25,924 nucleotides of DNA from Saccoglossus kowalevskii (lineage: Eukaryota > Hemichordata > Enteropneusta > Harrimaniidae). Below the pieces are notes generated by a model. The model did not search any database. It was given only the letters and a program-made list of their open reading frames with translations, and had not been told where the DNA came from. The translations under genes and the position numbers were made by a program. Below are positions 9,928 to 20,079 of this stretch, in pieces. How positions within the stretch are numbered: the first letter of the stretch is position 1; each line of letters begins with the position of its first letter. Where the stretch lies: assembly GCF_000003605.2 (NCBI RefSeq), contig NW_003131862.1, forward strand, positions 306,147 through 332,070. The letters are read 5' to 3'.

Positions 9928-12716
9928 CGTTCCACTTCTTACCCGGCGTTGTCGTTCTCATTTTGAAACGCTTCAGGGAGCGTTGGGTTGCCACTGACCA
10001 ACTGCTGAATCTGTGCGACGAAAAACCTTGGTTTGCGGGCAAATTGTAAGTACCTTAGCCATATGATGTGGTTTATTTTTTACTCATGTTATACGAAGAG
10101 AATTGATTTATTCCAAAAAAATATAAATAATATAACCCATATTGTGCACATTAGTTTGAATTTATTTTATAATGCCGGTACGGAGACGATGTTTAACTCA
10201 TTTTCTCTGTCACGCGTTATCGGCTATATCTGTCCCACGGTATATTTCAATGACACGACCATCTATTGTGCAATGCCCTTTATAGCCATGATTCTGAGAA
10301 TTTGCGGATTTTCAAAGAAAAAGAAAACGCTCAGCTGCTTTCCTTCTTGTGAAATAATAAGCACGAACGACGACCGAGTGATAATTTTATCATGATAGCT
10401 GCGCCTACGTCTACTAATTAAAGAAAGTGTCTACGTAGTTACTTCCTTGTAATATGCCGGTGCTATCAGTTTACTTGACATGAGTAATTTATTTATTTCT
10501 CAGCATTTTGATAAGCAGTGTGGACGAAATCATTCATTGATTGTTTCCTTGTACTCATATTTACATTTGGATAATTTTTAAACATTATATTCAATAAGAA
10601 GTTCTCTACCACAATTCATTGCACATATATGCAGTAGCATTTCAAGTAGAACAAAACATTAATTCGGTCCGAACTCTCTTATTTCTCGTACTCGGACTCT
10701 TATCATCAGACTGGCTTACGCGACCCGATTTATCTTAACAGATTATATCACGATAAACACGTAGTTGCCATTTTTGCGACCTACTTGACAAACGCATTAA
10801 ATCGAGACATCTAACGATTGACATTTACATGGTCTCAATCCAAGCCTGACAAGTGTAGTGTTATCTCATGTGTCCACACGTTTTGCAAACATCTCATCTA
10901 AAGAACAGAAATATATATATATGACCAGAGGTACATTACTTGGGGTTTGTAACTACGGTGACATGATACCAAGATCCCGTCACAATCTCGCTCTCGCATA
11001 AGCGTTCCAACTCAGAAAAAATGCGAATGCGCATGCCCGAGGTAACTAGGATACTGGGATGTCCAGGTGGATCAAAATAGCTGCCCACGATATGACGGAT
11101 TACGAGAACTATATTTTCTGTACATTTTCGATGTATTACATTTTTCACTATGATGGTGACAAGAAAAGTTTATTTTTTTCATTACAAACCTTGAACATTG
11201 ATATGCGTCATGTCAGAAGGTCGTAGCCTCAGTCTCGCTATCTACGAGAAGAGACTTGAATGGGATCTTGACATGATGTCACCATACAGTACTATGCGAG
11301 TTGCAAACCCCAAGTAATGTACCTCTGATATGACAGATACTGAAGTCGAGACTAATTTATTATTCTTGATTATATTCTAGTTTGGTTGACCAACTATCCA
11401 GTATCATTCTAACAATAACTGCTATTGTGGTTTTCGCCGTTTCCGGAGTTGTTCAAGACCCTTTTGGAATGCCTCTCGCGGTACAAATAGCTGTAGCTAT
11501 GGACGTGGGGCACTACTCATACAAGCTTGCCCAGGACTTTTTACTTCGAAAACATATAACATCGTTTCGCTTCGACGCGCTCCATCATCTAGTTGCTATT
11601 ATGACACTATCGGTATTTTTAGCTTTCGAAGAAAACGGTCTAAATTGCTTGGTTGGACTTTTGTTTGAAGGAAACTTGCCGTTTTTTGGAATTTCGCAAC
11701 TTTTAAAAACCCTTGAGATTGAAAGCTGCAGCAGAGTACACGGAGTAAACAAACACTGTGGTTTCATATCTACGATTATCTTTCGGGGAATCGTACCCGT
11801 TGTATTTATAATTGTTTCAATGCAATTTGGCTCTCCGTTCAGCATGAATTATGCCGTGATCTCGTTTTATTTTTTAAGTTGTGTGTTTTTCCTAATTCTG
11901 AACATATGGGTGATAAAAATTTCCTTCACCGGTGTGGTGAAATACAATAAAGAGCGTCGGAAACATCTTATGGAAAGAGCCCTCATTGGTCCACGTGGTG
12001 CCAACGATGACGAATCAGCGGTTGGAGTCGACGGTACTAGTGCGGTCGAGAAATTCCGAATACAGACGACACACAATAACCTTAGGTACATGAGGCCGTG
12101 TGCAAACACAAATTTGAACACACCGTTCACTGATTCTGGCAGGGTGTCAAATAGAACCATAGGGGCGGTAGCGAATATACAAGAAAAACTTTTCCCAGCA
12201 GTGCTCAATAATGTAAATGTCTCGGGTAGCATGGCAGACAGAACCAGCTCATTATCCACCGAGTCTGATCGCAGTAGGATATCTTTTTCATTTTTACCAG
12301 AAAATGTAGTTGATTCCAGAGACAGTACGCCTGTTTCTTTGGTACCACGGACTGAACTTCAACACCAATTGGATGCCATTAGGGCGCCCCCGGACGGCGA
12401 AGATTGTAATGACAGGCAACTACTTCCCCGGCATGGTACGATGGCATCGAAAGTTTCTGTGGGGTTGCCGTGGATAAAGAGAAGTCTTTCTGAAAGCTCG
12501 ATTTCCGAGAAATCGAGTTTGAAAAGTGAGGAACATTTCTTTTTAGGCGCGACCAGTGCTACGATGCCAGTAACTTTATCCCCAGCGCTTCCCTTGGCAG
12601 TGCTCTTACCGCCACCACACGTGCGCATAGACATGCACCAAAAACAGCCGGCAGATTCCCAGACAAGCGTAACAGCATCATCGTCGTCAGAATCGATATC
12701 ACAGTCGAAATCTTAA
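9870..12716 (+). CDS. TLC-domain multi-pass membrane protein, two exons (9870-10045, 11381-12716)
   Basis: Exon 1 begins at ATG 9870 (A at -3; in-frame TAG at 9834) and ends at the donor GTAAGT (10046). Exon 2 follows the acceptor TATATTCTAG and starts at 11381. The phase-2 junction TT|T gives Phe59 and leaves one open frame of 503 codons. About seven hydrophobic segments fall at residues 6-31, 65-82, 91-109, 125-143, 146-167, 188-208 and 217-239. TLC hallmarks are DALHHLVA (His127-His128), GHYSYKL before it, and LLFEGNLPFFGISQLLKTL after it, the place where relatives carry an E-x-S-x-PF motif. TLC proteins act in ER or plasma membranes in lipid synthesis or membrane-lipid composition; TLCD-type members resemble this one more than ceramide synthases, since there is no homeobox-like region. 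The tail, about 260-503, is hydrophilic and Ser-rich, much longer than in typical TLCD proteins of about 250 residues. Exact subfamily unknown. Confidence 0.88.
10046..11380 (+). other. TLC gene intron (1335 bp)
   Basis: GT-AG intron between phase-matched exons: donor GTAAGT at 10046, acceptor TATATTCTAG ending at 11380. It contains the MITE at 10926-11327 and an AT dinucleotide tract just before it. A 120-codon frame runs from the end of exon 1 into the intron but has no coding features. Confidence 0.85.
10926..11327. mobile_element. 402-bp MITE with 28-bp TIRs and 7-bp target duplication
   Basis: The ends are inverted copies: CAGAGGTACATTACTTGGGG, then TTTGTAAC on the left and TTTGCAAC on the right (one mismatch in 28). 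Weaker inverted homology continues inward (GGTGACAT..., AAGATCCC on both arms). ATATGAC lies immediately outside both ends (10919-10925 and 11328-11334), a direct target-site duplication. CAG ends with a 5-8 bp duplication suggest the hAT superfamily, though 8 bp would be usual. The 70-codon minus-strand frame inside it is not a transposase. Confidence 0.85.
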
Positions 12717-13034
12717 CTCATTCTTTAAGATGATTTACCAGTTCGAGCCAACGGGGTAGTCAAATATTCAGCTATGGTGTTGTGGCCAGGCCAAGAACAT
12801 ATCACCGAACTTAAATCTATAGAAACACTGTGGAAACATACTGTGGTTATTGAATGTACGTGTTACTGTATCCATGAACACGTTGCTAAGCATGCAAACA
12901 CACAAACACCGTGCAGCTTAGTGCAACATAAAGGCGGACATGTCAGGACTGCTTCAGGATGTGCGTGATTTAAGTGTATTCCAACTTACAGGTAACCTTT
13001 GACCTGGTAAGTCGTATCCCGGGCACTATATAGA
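12717..13034. other. Downstream region of the TLC gene
   Basis: Probable 3' untranslated region. No AATAAA occurs before the one at 13181-13186, which lies inside repeat C, so the transcript may end within that repeat. A small palindrome, CAGGTAACCTTTGACCTG, lies near 12990. Confidence 0.4.
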
Positions 13035-13455
13035 AATTACCTATTGGGGACGTGCCATTGAAATGGGTTATGTATTTCAAGATTGTAGGTATAAATATGG
13101 TTCACATTTCCTGTCCAAATAGGTATAAATTCAGGGTATGAATATCTGCAATATTTGAGCTGTACAGGGCACCTTTTTAAAATAAACATTGATCCATCCA
13201 TACGCCTGAATTCATTTTAAATATCGTTAAATTGTTCTGATTACGCCCAGTGACGTCTTTCATGTAGCCCAGTAAAATAGAGGGCGCAACTAGTAACAAA
13301 GTGCTATCTTGTCTTTATTTGTTATAACTTGGGTTTAAAAAATTGTACTTTGGAATAAATATGTGTATGGATTGGTATAAAAATGCACACACTTTTGAAG
13401 GCTCAGTGGCAACCCTCTACCCAGTTTTAGGTCTGGTGCCCCGGGAGTCTAGCTC
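13035..13455 (+). repeat. Dispersed repeat C, copy 2
   Basis: Inverted partner of 8385-8842; the landmarks are given there. It contains AATAAA at 13181 and near 13352, so it may provide the polyadenylation site of the TLC gene. The two copies bracket that gene in opposite orientations. Confidence 0.75.
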
Positions 13456-14603
13456 CTATGTAGAACCATAATGACCACGTGTTCTATGTGACGTTTTCAG
13501 CAGAAGAGCGAACGTTGAAAAAGTGGAATATATTATCCCAATGTAGGCAATCTGTCTGAATATTAGAATATTAGCATACTACGATATGTGAGTGACCCTG
13601 AATGACCTGTAGGAGTATGTCGGATATAATAATTTAACGAATTAAATAATATTCAGAAAATCTTTATGTTATGGTCAAATAAATTATGAAGCCAATGTTA
13701 AAATATGTATGATATAAGTATTAGCATTTGAATTCTACAAATTTAGTTGCCATATCATTATGGTACAGTTAAATCATAGACAATTAATAAATAATGTATT
13801 TATTGTTTGAGGTTGAACCTCGCTAATCCTGCAGTTAAGACTCTTTTTTGATTGTCGTAAAACAAATACGGAATCGTTCTACTATACTCTACACAAAGAC
13901 TCTAGAAAACACATTCTCTCGTGAATTCTGCTCTAATTGTCGATATATGCTCAGACAACTAATAAATGTATTAGTTGTCTGAGATATAAGCAACAACTGT
14001 GATATAAACAATGTGATAGTAGTCGTGCGAGGCGAGAATTGTGTTTACGAACCGAACTGAAAATGGGTTGTTTTGTTTTGTTTCGTGGAATACACAATAT
14101 AATAAAAATGAGAGCGTGAGTCAAACAATTCTAACTAAAGGTCATATCAATAAATATCCAGTGATTGTTTTACAGTAGATGGCAGATGGCCAATAATTGT
14201 GTAAATGTTAGTACAATGTATATATAGTGTCATGTTGTCACAAGAGGGCGTTCTGCCATAAATTATACACCAATAATCAAAAGAGCGTAACGAGTGTGGT
14301 TGCTGACTAATTTGTGAATTGGTCATTTTCAGTATAATGGTCCCTAATCTAAAAATTCCTGTACATATCTATGATTCATTCTCAAACCACTAAAAGTTAC
14401 TATGTATGATTCCTGATGTTGCGAAGATATATTTAAACAACTTTACGAATAACAGGGACAATTTTGTGCGAACCTTTCTTTGTAGAGCATGTACTCTTAA
14501 ATGCTACTGAAAAAACGACATTGCTTAAATGTCTAGCTATTAGAGCCACATTGTCTGTTATATATCTATCGGTCCGGGAAGTTTTTATTTATTTACCATA
14601 TTT
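13456..14603. other. No gene seen
   Basis: Very AT-rich, with frequent stops in all frames. The one distinct structure is the hairpin at 13950-13983. Confidence 0.55.
13950..13983. repeat. Perfect 15-bp hairpin
   Basis: CTCAGACAACTAATA is followed by the 4-nt loop AATG and then its exact reverse complement. With a one-base bulge the stem may extend by another 5 bp of ATATA. There is no oligo-T tail that would suggest a Pol III terminator, and no mature-RNA features are evident. The stem is short for a microRNA precursor. Confidence 0.8.
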
Positions 14604-14652
14604 GACACACGTTGTATTCGTCGCATGGGGTCTATATCGAACACGGCGCGGT
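14604..14652 (+). repeat. Diverged copy of the TTAA-associated repeat end (copy 2)
   Basis: GACACACGTTGTATTCGTCG, then ATGGGGTCTATATCGAAC and CGGCGCGG, line up with 19909-19970. The final GCCCTTTAA edge is missing, so this copy is truncated or diverged. Confidence 0.45.
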
Positions 14653-16485
14653 GTGTAGAGTGCAGACTCGGGAAGCGCAGAGAGGGATCTACTATCAAGA
14701 GATGTAGTACAGAAAGCATGCACACATATTGCACGGATGTTGTCCTGAGAAAGGAATTTTACGCACAAAGTATGTCGTTTTCAGTAACGTCGGTTTGTCT
14801 ATGAGCGGGCTAACTAAAACAAGTTATATATGGATTCTCATAATATTTCTAGGAGAGGTTGCCTTTGATACAAGCACGAACTCATTACATTTGTGTACAG
14901 ATATGGGTACAGTTACCATGGAGACATCAATTTCGGCAATGATTTCTCATGTATAACTCAAAAACGTATCGATGGATCCACATTCAATTTTCAGAAGGGT
15001 ACACGCCGAGACGGGGTAAGCACACACAACACAGCCAGCATGGTAGTTGGAGAGAGTCTGTTGGAGACAAGGTTTGCAATACGAGAGATAGCTGTAACAT
15101 CATGATCAGAACTATCGTATGTTCACCGGCCCGGTCGTACGTATCTTTGACGGCTGCTTGTCTCGATTTCACACACCCATTGTTAATAATTAATGGGTAT
15201 CAATGATGCGTAAATACAACAACGTTTCGGTTCATTTCATTCTGCATTTATTACTCATAAATTAGCAATACATAATCACTTGTCTGAGATATCAATACAA
15301 GAAGATAAGATATTGCTGAGGTCCAAATAAAGCTGGTGATATAAACACACTAGTTGAAATATTGAACGTGAGTACTATCACGTGACAAAAACTCCAAAAA
15401 TATATAGTAAAAAAATATACTATAAATATTATAATTTTACGTTTGTCTAAAATAAACGAAATTCATTTATTATGTATTTTTACAATTAGAAATTACGTGG
15501 TGGCGCTATTCTTCAAATTGTGCAGTATAGCAATCATTATACTAGTAATCAATCAAAAAATGACTGACAAATTAAGACAATTCTATTAGTCTCAAAGAAA
15601 CCTGAAATATATACTTATTGCATTGTATGTGAGGCGTCATGGTATATGCTTGAAATACACAAACTTATATTAGTTCATTTTTTGAGTCGATCGTGACGAT
15701 AATTCTTAGTATTCAGTTCAAATTACTTCTTTGGGCTATTTTTAAATTTAGAAGTAGAAATTACGCGTTTCTCTTGCCATCTTTATATACCCGGTATACC
15801 TTTTTTTTTATAAAAACAGATAAACCGAGATATCTGGCACATTGTGCTAAAAATCAGAACGACCCGCTTTTCAGTCTTCGTATGTCCTTAAATTATTTTC
15901 TTAAATTATTTGTTTAACCACACTACTCGCCAATATATTTTCATGGAGAGTAGGGATGTACATGTACACACCTGGTAAAGACATGTAACAGAAAAGGCAA
16001 ACGAAAAAAACCTTGTGGTAAATTAAGTGCTTATGACTAGGCACAGTTCGTGTGTGCGCTGAAGATCTACGTATGTTTATCGTTCATCGTCGTAGAGGGC
16101 GATAACTGCTCACGTTTATTATCATTGCCACTCGTGATGACTTGGTGTTGCCCGGTATCCGTTTCCCTACCCCCCAAATGTGAATTTGTCCTTAGCGTGT
16201 TGGCGATACTGACGATGGCTTGTTTCGCGACATAACAAGTTGTGATCTGAAAAGACAAAACAAACAACTTTTAGAGTCATCGATAGCATCATAACATTGC
16301 CGAAATATTCGGCCGCTAAAGACCATTGGAAACTCTGGGGGAGTGCGACAGAAAAAGTATGCAAAGTATTTTTTCCTTCACTTAGATTTGTTCTATTTTT
16401 TCAGTGATGAATTTCCTGAATATTTTGCATTTCCTTTGTGTGTAATATTATTCCCCCTAGAGATAGGTGTCGAGATTTCTTGTCT
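14653..16485. other. No gene seen
   Basis: A mid-GC patch at about 14980-15175 contains overlapping open frames of 62 to 85 codons on both strands without recognisable features. The rest is AT-rich. GGTGGCGCTAT occurs at 15499-15509 and recurs near the MATH gene. An imperfect palindrome (CCCATTGTTAATAATTAATGGG) lies at about 15177-15198. Confidence 0.5.
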
Positions 16486-16491
16486 TTTATT
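16486..16491 (-). terminator. Candidate polyadenylation signal of the MATH gene
   Basis: TTTATT on the plus strand is AATAAA on the minus strand, about 280 nt past the MATH-gene stop codon. This is a reasonable distance, but the hexamer is frequent in such AT-rich DNA. Confidence 0.3.
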
Positions 16492-16714
16492 GATCCCAGT
16501 TTTTTTTCCACGATTTTTTCCTGTGCATTTTTATCGCCCTCCAGAGTTTCTGAAGGTCCACCCCTAAATCTGCATATTTGTGTTCAAATCAATTAAAAGC
16601 ACAAAATAAAATTTTGAAAGAATTTATAAGAAGCATACAATTGAGTCATAAAGTAATTAACTGAATTTGCCTGGGATAAAAGAGGAAGTGGAATTAAAAT
16701 AGATATGATACGTT

Positions 16715-16750
16715 GGTGGCATACTTGACAGATATTGTCATAGCGCCACC
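16715..16750. repeat. Small inverted repeat in the MATH gene 3' region
   Basis: GGTGGC (16715-16720) pairs with GCCACC (16745-16750), and inside them GACA pairs with TGTC. The right half is the reverse complement of GGTGGCGCTAT, which also occurs at 15499-15509 and 17197-17207. Confidence 0.5.
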
Positions 16751-16768
16751 ATGTTAGCATAATTTCAC

Positions 16769-18366
16769 TCACTTCAACTGATGTATCTGTCTTTTGCTGA
16801 CGTCATCTTGCTTGTCGTAATGTGCTTTATAGAGAAGATGCGATATTTTGAACTCAACGTGGACTTTCAACCGCAATGGACCCTCATCGTCTGGAAAATA
16901 ATTCTGAGCGGGGTCTGATAACTAAATCAAAACAAAAAAGGAAACACAACATAACATTGGCACAGTAGATACAAATCTAACGATAATAAAGAGATAGAAA
17001 ATTTGAGTCGTTTAAGTTAGAATACTACTCTTGAGTTTTTTTTTAAAATGTGCGCATATTGTAATGCATTTGTAGCAACGCCATATTTTTATTCCATTTT
17101 TTCATCCTCGTGACATAAAATATCAATTATGTAAAAATGAAGAAAATTACAATATTTTTACTTCTGTGTAGCATTCTATCTTAAAACGTGTCTATAGGTG
17201 GCGCTATATTGTCAAAGTACATGAGATCGTCATACCTCCTTTATTGGTAACTCAGTCGCCATTTCGTATTCGTTTTCGTCTGCTTGCTTCACAAAGTATG
17301 CGGAATACGGTCCATCTAGAGTACGTTTACACTGACCTGCAGCACCGACGACGACGATGTCCCAACGCACATATCTGGCGTAATTTGTCGGTAGTCTGTA
17401 CTGGTCGACGTAAGCAAGGTTTAGTAGCAGGTTTTTGTGGGACACGTTTGTTTCGAGACACCAAGCTTGCCTGTCTCTGTCGGAGAAAAAGACTTGATTT
17501 TTCCGCGACTGCTCTTCGAATACGTACATTTTAATCTCGTGTATAACGCTGATATATACGAGTTCAACCACGATTTTCAGTTCCCCGTTGTTCGTGTACC
17601 GTTCCAAGTCGTCGTACAACATAAAACCCTGCCCATTGCCGCTGAAATCGAAAATGTGCCCCAATACATCGCTTCTATAGCATTTAGTCTCTACGTCGTC
17701 CCCAAGCGTCACCCTGTAGCCAAGTCTACACAGCTGGTTGAACTGAGTGAGCCTGTTTAGATTTATCATTACTCTCCCCTCGTGCTCCGCCCAATCACCA
17801 TTGGGATACACGGAGACGTTCCAATCGAACCCACCGTACGGAAAATACGTACTTTGGAAACGAGGGAAAGTCTCATGCATTCTGGGGGCGACGTTCACAA
17901 CAGTACTGAAACTTGTCTTTGCATTCCGCATCTGAAACTCGACCAGGAACTGTTTATTCTCATCAAGGTACCCATCATGTAACAACTCGTCTTTAGTGAT
18001 AAATGAACGTCGACCATGTTCGCTGGTTTCCTTCGTGAAAAGAGAAACAGCCTCGGAATAGGATTCGTTTCTTGTTACATCGTCTCTGTTCAACACACCA
18101 AACGAGAAGTCCAACGAACAGGTCAGTCCCTCCGTGGCCTCTCTCAGCTCCAAGAAAAAGTTAAGATGGTTTTCCGACTTTACAATTGAAGTGCGCCACC
18201 TGTTGTGGGCGTACATGAACTCTCTCGACTGCACTTTCTCGAAGTTGTGGTCAAACGGGTTTTGCAGAAGAAACGTAAAGATGTGAGTATCGTGCTCATC
18301 ACCAACGACAAGGAATCGATGCAGCTCAGCAACCGCGTCGTTGGTTCTGTCTTTGTTACAACCCAT
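16769..18366 (-). CDS. Tandem MATH/TRAF-like repeat protein, two exons (18366-17236, 16921-16769)
   Basis: Exon 1 starts at ATG 18366 (A at -3, G at +4) and can be read for 377 codons to the donor GAG|GTATGA; without splicing, TGA follows one codon later. The acceptor TTTTTTGTTTTGATTTAG gives exon 2 from 16921 in phase 0, adding 50 residues to TGA at 16769, for 427 aa. Three similar units are visible: 1 at about 50-150 (HNRWRTSI to KQFLVEFQ), 2 at about 170-272 (FDWNVSVYPNG to GELKIVVELV), and 3 at about 297-401 (QAWCLETNV to PLRLKVHVEF). Each ends in an acidic or Tyr-rich turn and a hydrophobic beta strand, as in MATH (meprin and TRAF homology) domains, which bind peptides or form oligomers. 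No signal peptide, membrane segment, RING, BTB or protease part is present, so it is probably an intracellular adaptor. The family call rests on pattern only; an alternative acceptor (CGCTCAG, start 16903) would drop six residues. Confidence 0.75.
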
Positions 18367-18604
18367 ATTAACTGAATATGTATGACAACTCCGTCTGTGC
18401 AGTGTTCGTGAATTTATGTAGTATAAGTTTCCCTCGACCTATAATTAGAAAAAAAGAGTTAGAAGTGACGTACAAGTTTTGTGTTATACTAGATTGGTTG
18501 GGAGTGGCGTGCCACATTGTTAATATGAGGGACGTTATCACATTATTCGTGTACAAGACCCGTATTGAAAATATTTTCACATTTTCGCGTGTTCGAAGTT
18601 CATG
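18367..18604. other. Upstream region of the MATH gene
   Basis: Only about 240 bp separate the MATH start codon from the transposon at 18608, so the promoter or an untranslated exon must lie here or beyond the transposon. An 81-codon minus-strand frame (18613-18368) overlaps an equally long plus-strand frame; neither looks coding. Confidence 0.35.
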
Positions 18605-18607
18605 TAA

Positions 18608-19899
18608 GGCCACACTGATTTAATTTTATGGATGACATCCTCTGAAGACCCCAAAACTAATGCGAGAGGGCGAAAAAAAAATGTCGACCAAAAAAAAAAA
18701 TGCTACTAAAACCACAGGACTACGGAGCAATTATTACTAATTTAACCACAGTGTATCAAAAAAACAACAAGTCTTTATTTGTAGGAGGCACATGCTGATG
18801 TACACATTTCGTACTGTATTACTGTCACAGGTATCAGCTTTGATTTTGAAAAGGCAAGAGGATAAGGCAGATGTTAGCTTTGCCAAAGGCATACACATCA
18901 ACTCAATAATAAAGAAAAACTTACTGTGCTGTATTGAAAAAAAAAATAATTAAAAATGAACAATAAGTTTGTCAACAGCAGTCTGGAAATTAACTTCTTT
19001 GACATTCAAACTACAGCTTTTAAAGTGACACTTCAGATAGACTAAAGCATAAGTGTAGACACAAATTCTCTAGAACTACTTCAACTATGTAACAAATTAT
19101 AAGAGGCTCGATATTGAAAAAAAAACACCAACACACATTTGGATGCAGAAAATTATGTACATGTATCTTGATGAAAATGCGTCATATGATCAAAATATTA
19201 CTGAATGTGTGTGCAAGCAAATTATCCGAATCAGAAAATGAAAAAAAAATAATAAGAAACTTTTCTTCACCCCGTAAGGGGACTTCGGCCAAGGAGCTTC
19301 TGCTGCTTTCGTTGCAGTTTTGTCGACTTCAATGCGGACAAAGCAATCGAACTGATTTGTCGCCTGACCGACTTTTAGGCCACCATACACCTCCACTCCT
19401 CTCCCATTTCTCTCATCATTGCAGAAGAAACGCGGGACAGCCACTCTGGACAATATGTTCTCAATGTTGTCTGGGCGAAACTCGCTTGCCGCTACCGACC
19501 TCTCGTATAGCTGTGTAAACGTCTCCCTGGCCAATGTCAATTGCGTACCAGTCTACAACAATCCCTCCTTTCACCTCTGAACTTTTATGCTCACGTATTT
19601 TGGTGGTGTGGTCGCCATGTTGGATCATTTATGGCAAAATTTGCATGTTTTGAGGCAATCTCTTTCCCATAGGTCTTTGCGCTTTACGTAACGCGCATCT
19701 AACTGTGCGGAGTTTGGTTTTGAGGTAGTCCAAAACAAGTTTTACGACAAGTCGGCGCTTTGCGACAATATGAGTCGGCAAGTTCCGGACAGAAAACCGA
19801 TCTGTAGAGACTCGTCGTCGGAGATTTTTTTTTTTTTTGAGAACAGGCGAAAACTAATACGCGCGTGGATGTCATCCATAAAATTAAATCGGTGTAGCC
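18608..19899. mobile_element. 1.3-kb DNA transposon, PIF/Harbinger-like ends
   Basis: Inverted terminal repeats of 33 bp match at 31 positions: GGCCACACTGATTT on the left (18608) and GGCTACACCGATTT on the right (from 19899 inward), both continuing AATTTTATGGATGACATCC. TAA lies directly outside each end (18605-18607 and 19900-19902), the 3-bp TWA target duplication typical of PIF/Harbinger. Poly-A-rich stretches lie inside both ends (18675-18720 and about 19827-19838 on the complement). No intact transposase is visible, so the element is non-autonomous or decayed. Confidence 0.8.
19191..19627 (-). pseudogene. Broken coding stretch inside the transposon
   Basis: On the minus strand, codon-like sequence runs from an ATG (MATTPPKYVSIK, near 19627) through a second frame (GGIVVDWYAIDIGQGDVY) into a third segment that starts near 19513 and remains open for about 80 codons (FRPDNIENILSRVAVPRFFC... 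VEVYGGLKVG... FVRIEVDK). Composition is balanced and unlike the AT-rich flanks. The frame changes imply indels or introns. I do not recognise it as a transposase; it may be a transposon accessory protein or a captured host gene fragment. Confidence 0.35.
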
Positions 19900-19908
19900 T
19901 AAATAAAC

Positions 19909-19988
19909 AATGTATTTTACACGCGTTGTATACGTCGCTATGAGTCCCATATCGAACAGGACGCGGCGCGACGACTGCCGCCCTTTAA
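19909..19988 (+). repeat. TTAA-associated repeat end (copy 3)
   Basis: Longest copy of this end: ACACGCGTTGTATACGTCG, then ATGAGTCCCATATCGAAC, a CG-rich stretch, and CCGCCCTTTAA closing at TTAA 19985-19988. It matches 1874-1926 inverted. It starts within 10 bp of the right target duplication of the PIF/Harbinger-like transposon, so that transposon may have inserted into this older element. Confidence 0.55.
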
Positions 19989-20079
19989 TACAACAAGTAC
20001 CATCTCGCTTTACTAAATGTACATTACAGTCTATAGTTGATTTCTATTATTTTACAATACATGTACTAGTATATATGTC

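Noticed and set aside
10033-10395. 120-codon plus-strand frame
   Set aside because: It begins in exon 1 out of frame, runs into the intron, and has no coding pattern.
10936-11148. 70-codon minus-strand frame in the intronic MITE
   Set aside because: It spans part of the terminal repeat and lacks any transposase feature.
11382-11384. TTG at 11382 as an initiation codon for a shorter TLC protein
   Set aside because: It follows a splice acceptor directly, and exon 1 joins in phase and supplies an ATG with the first membrane segment.
11585-12634. Three open frames of 86 to 130 codons antisense to the TLC gene
   Set aside because: They are shadows of the plus-strand coding sequence, with no motifs or start context of their own.
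14984-15206. Overlapping frames on both strands near 15 kb
   Set aside because: No motif, no splice context, and both strands are open by composition only.
17230-17235. TGA at 17230-17232 as the real end of the MATH protein
   Set aside because: It lies inside a good donor (GAG|GTATGA), and a phase-matched exon at 16921 restores the final strand of the third repeat.
17244-17982. Four plus-strand open frames opposite the MATH gene
   Set aside because: They overlap the strong minus-strand coding exon and have no independent support.
19114-19518. 134-codon plus-strand frame inside the transposon
   Set aside because: It starts in AT-rich filler and has poor composition; the minus strand is more coding-like there.
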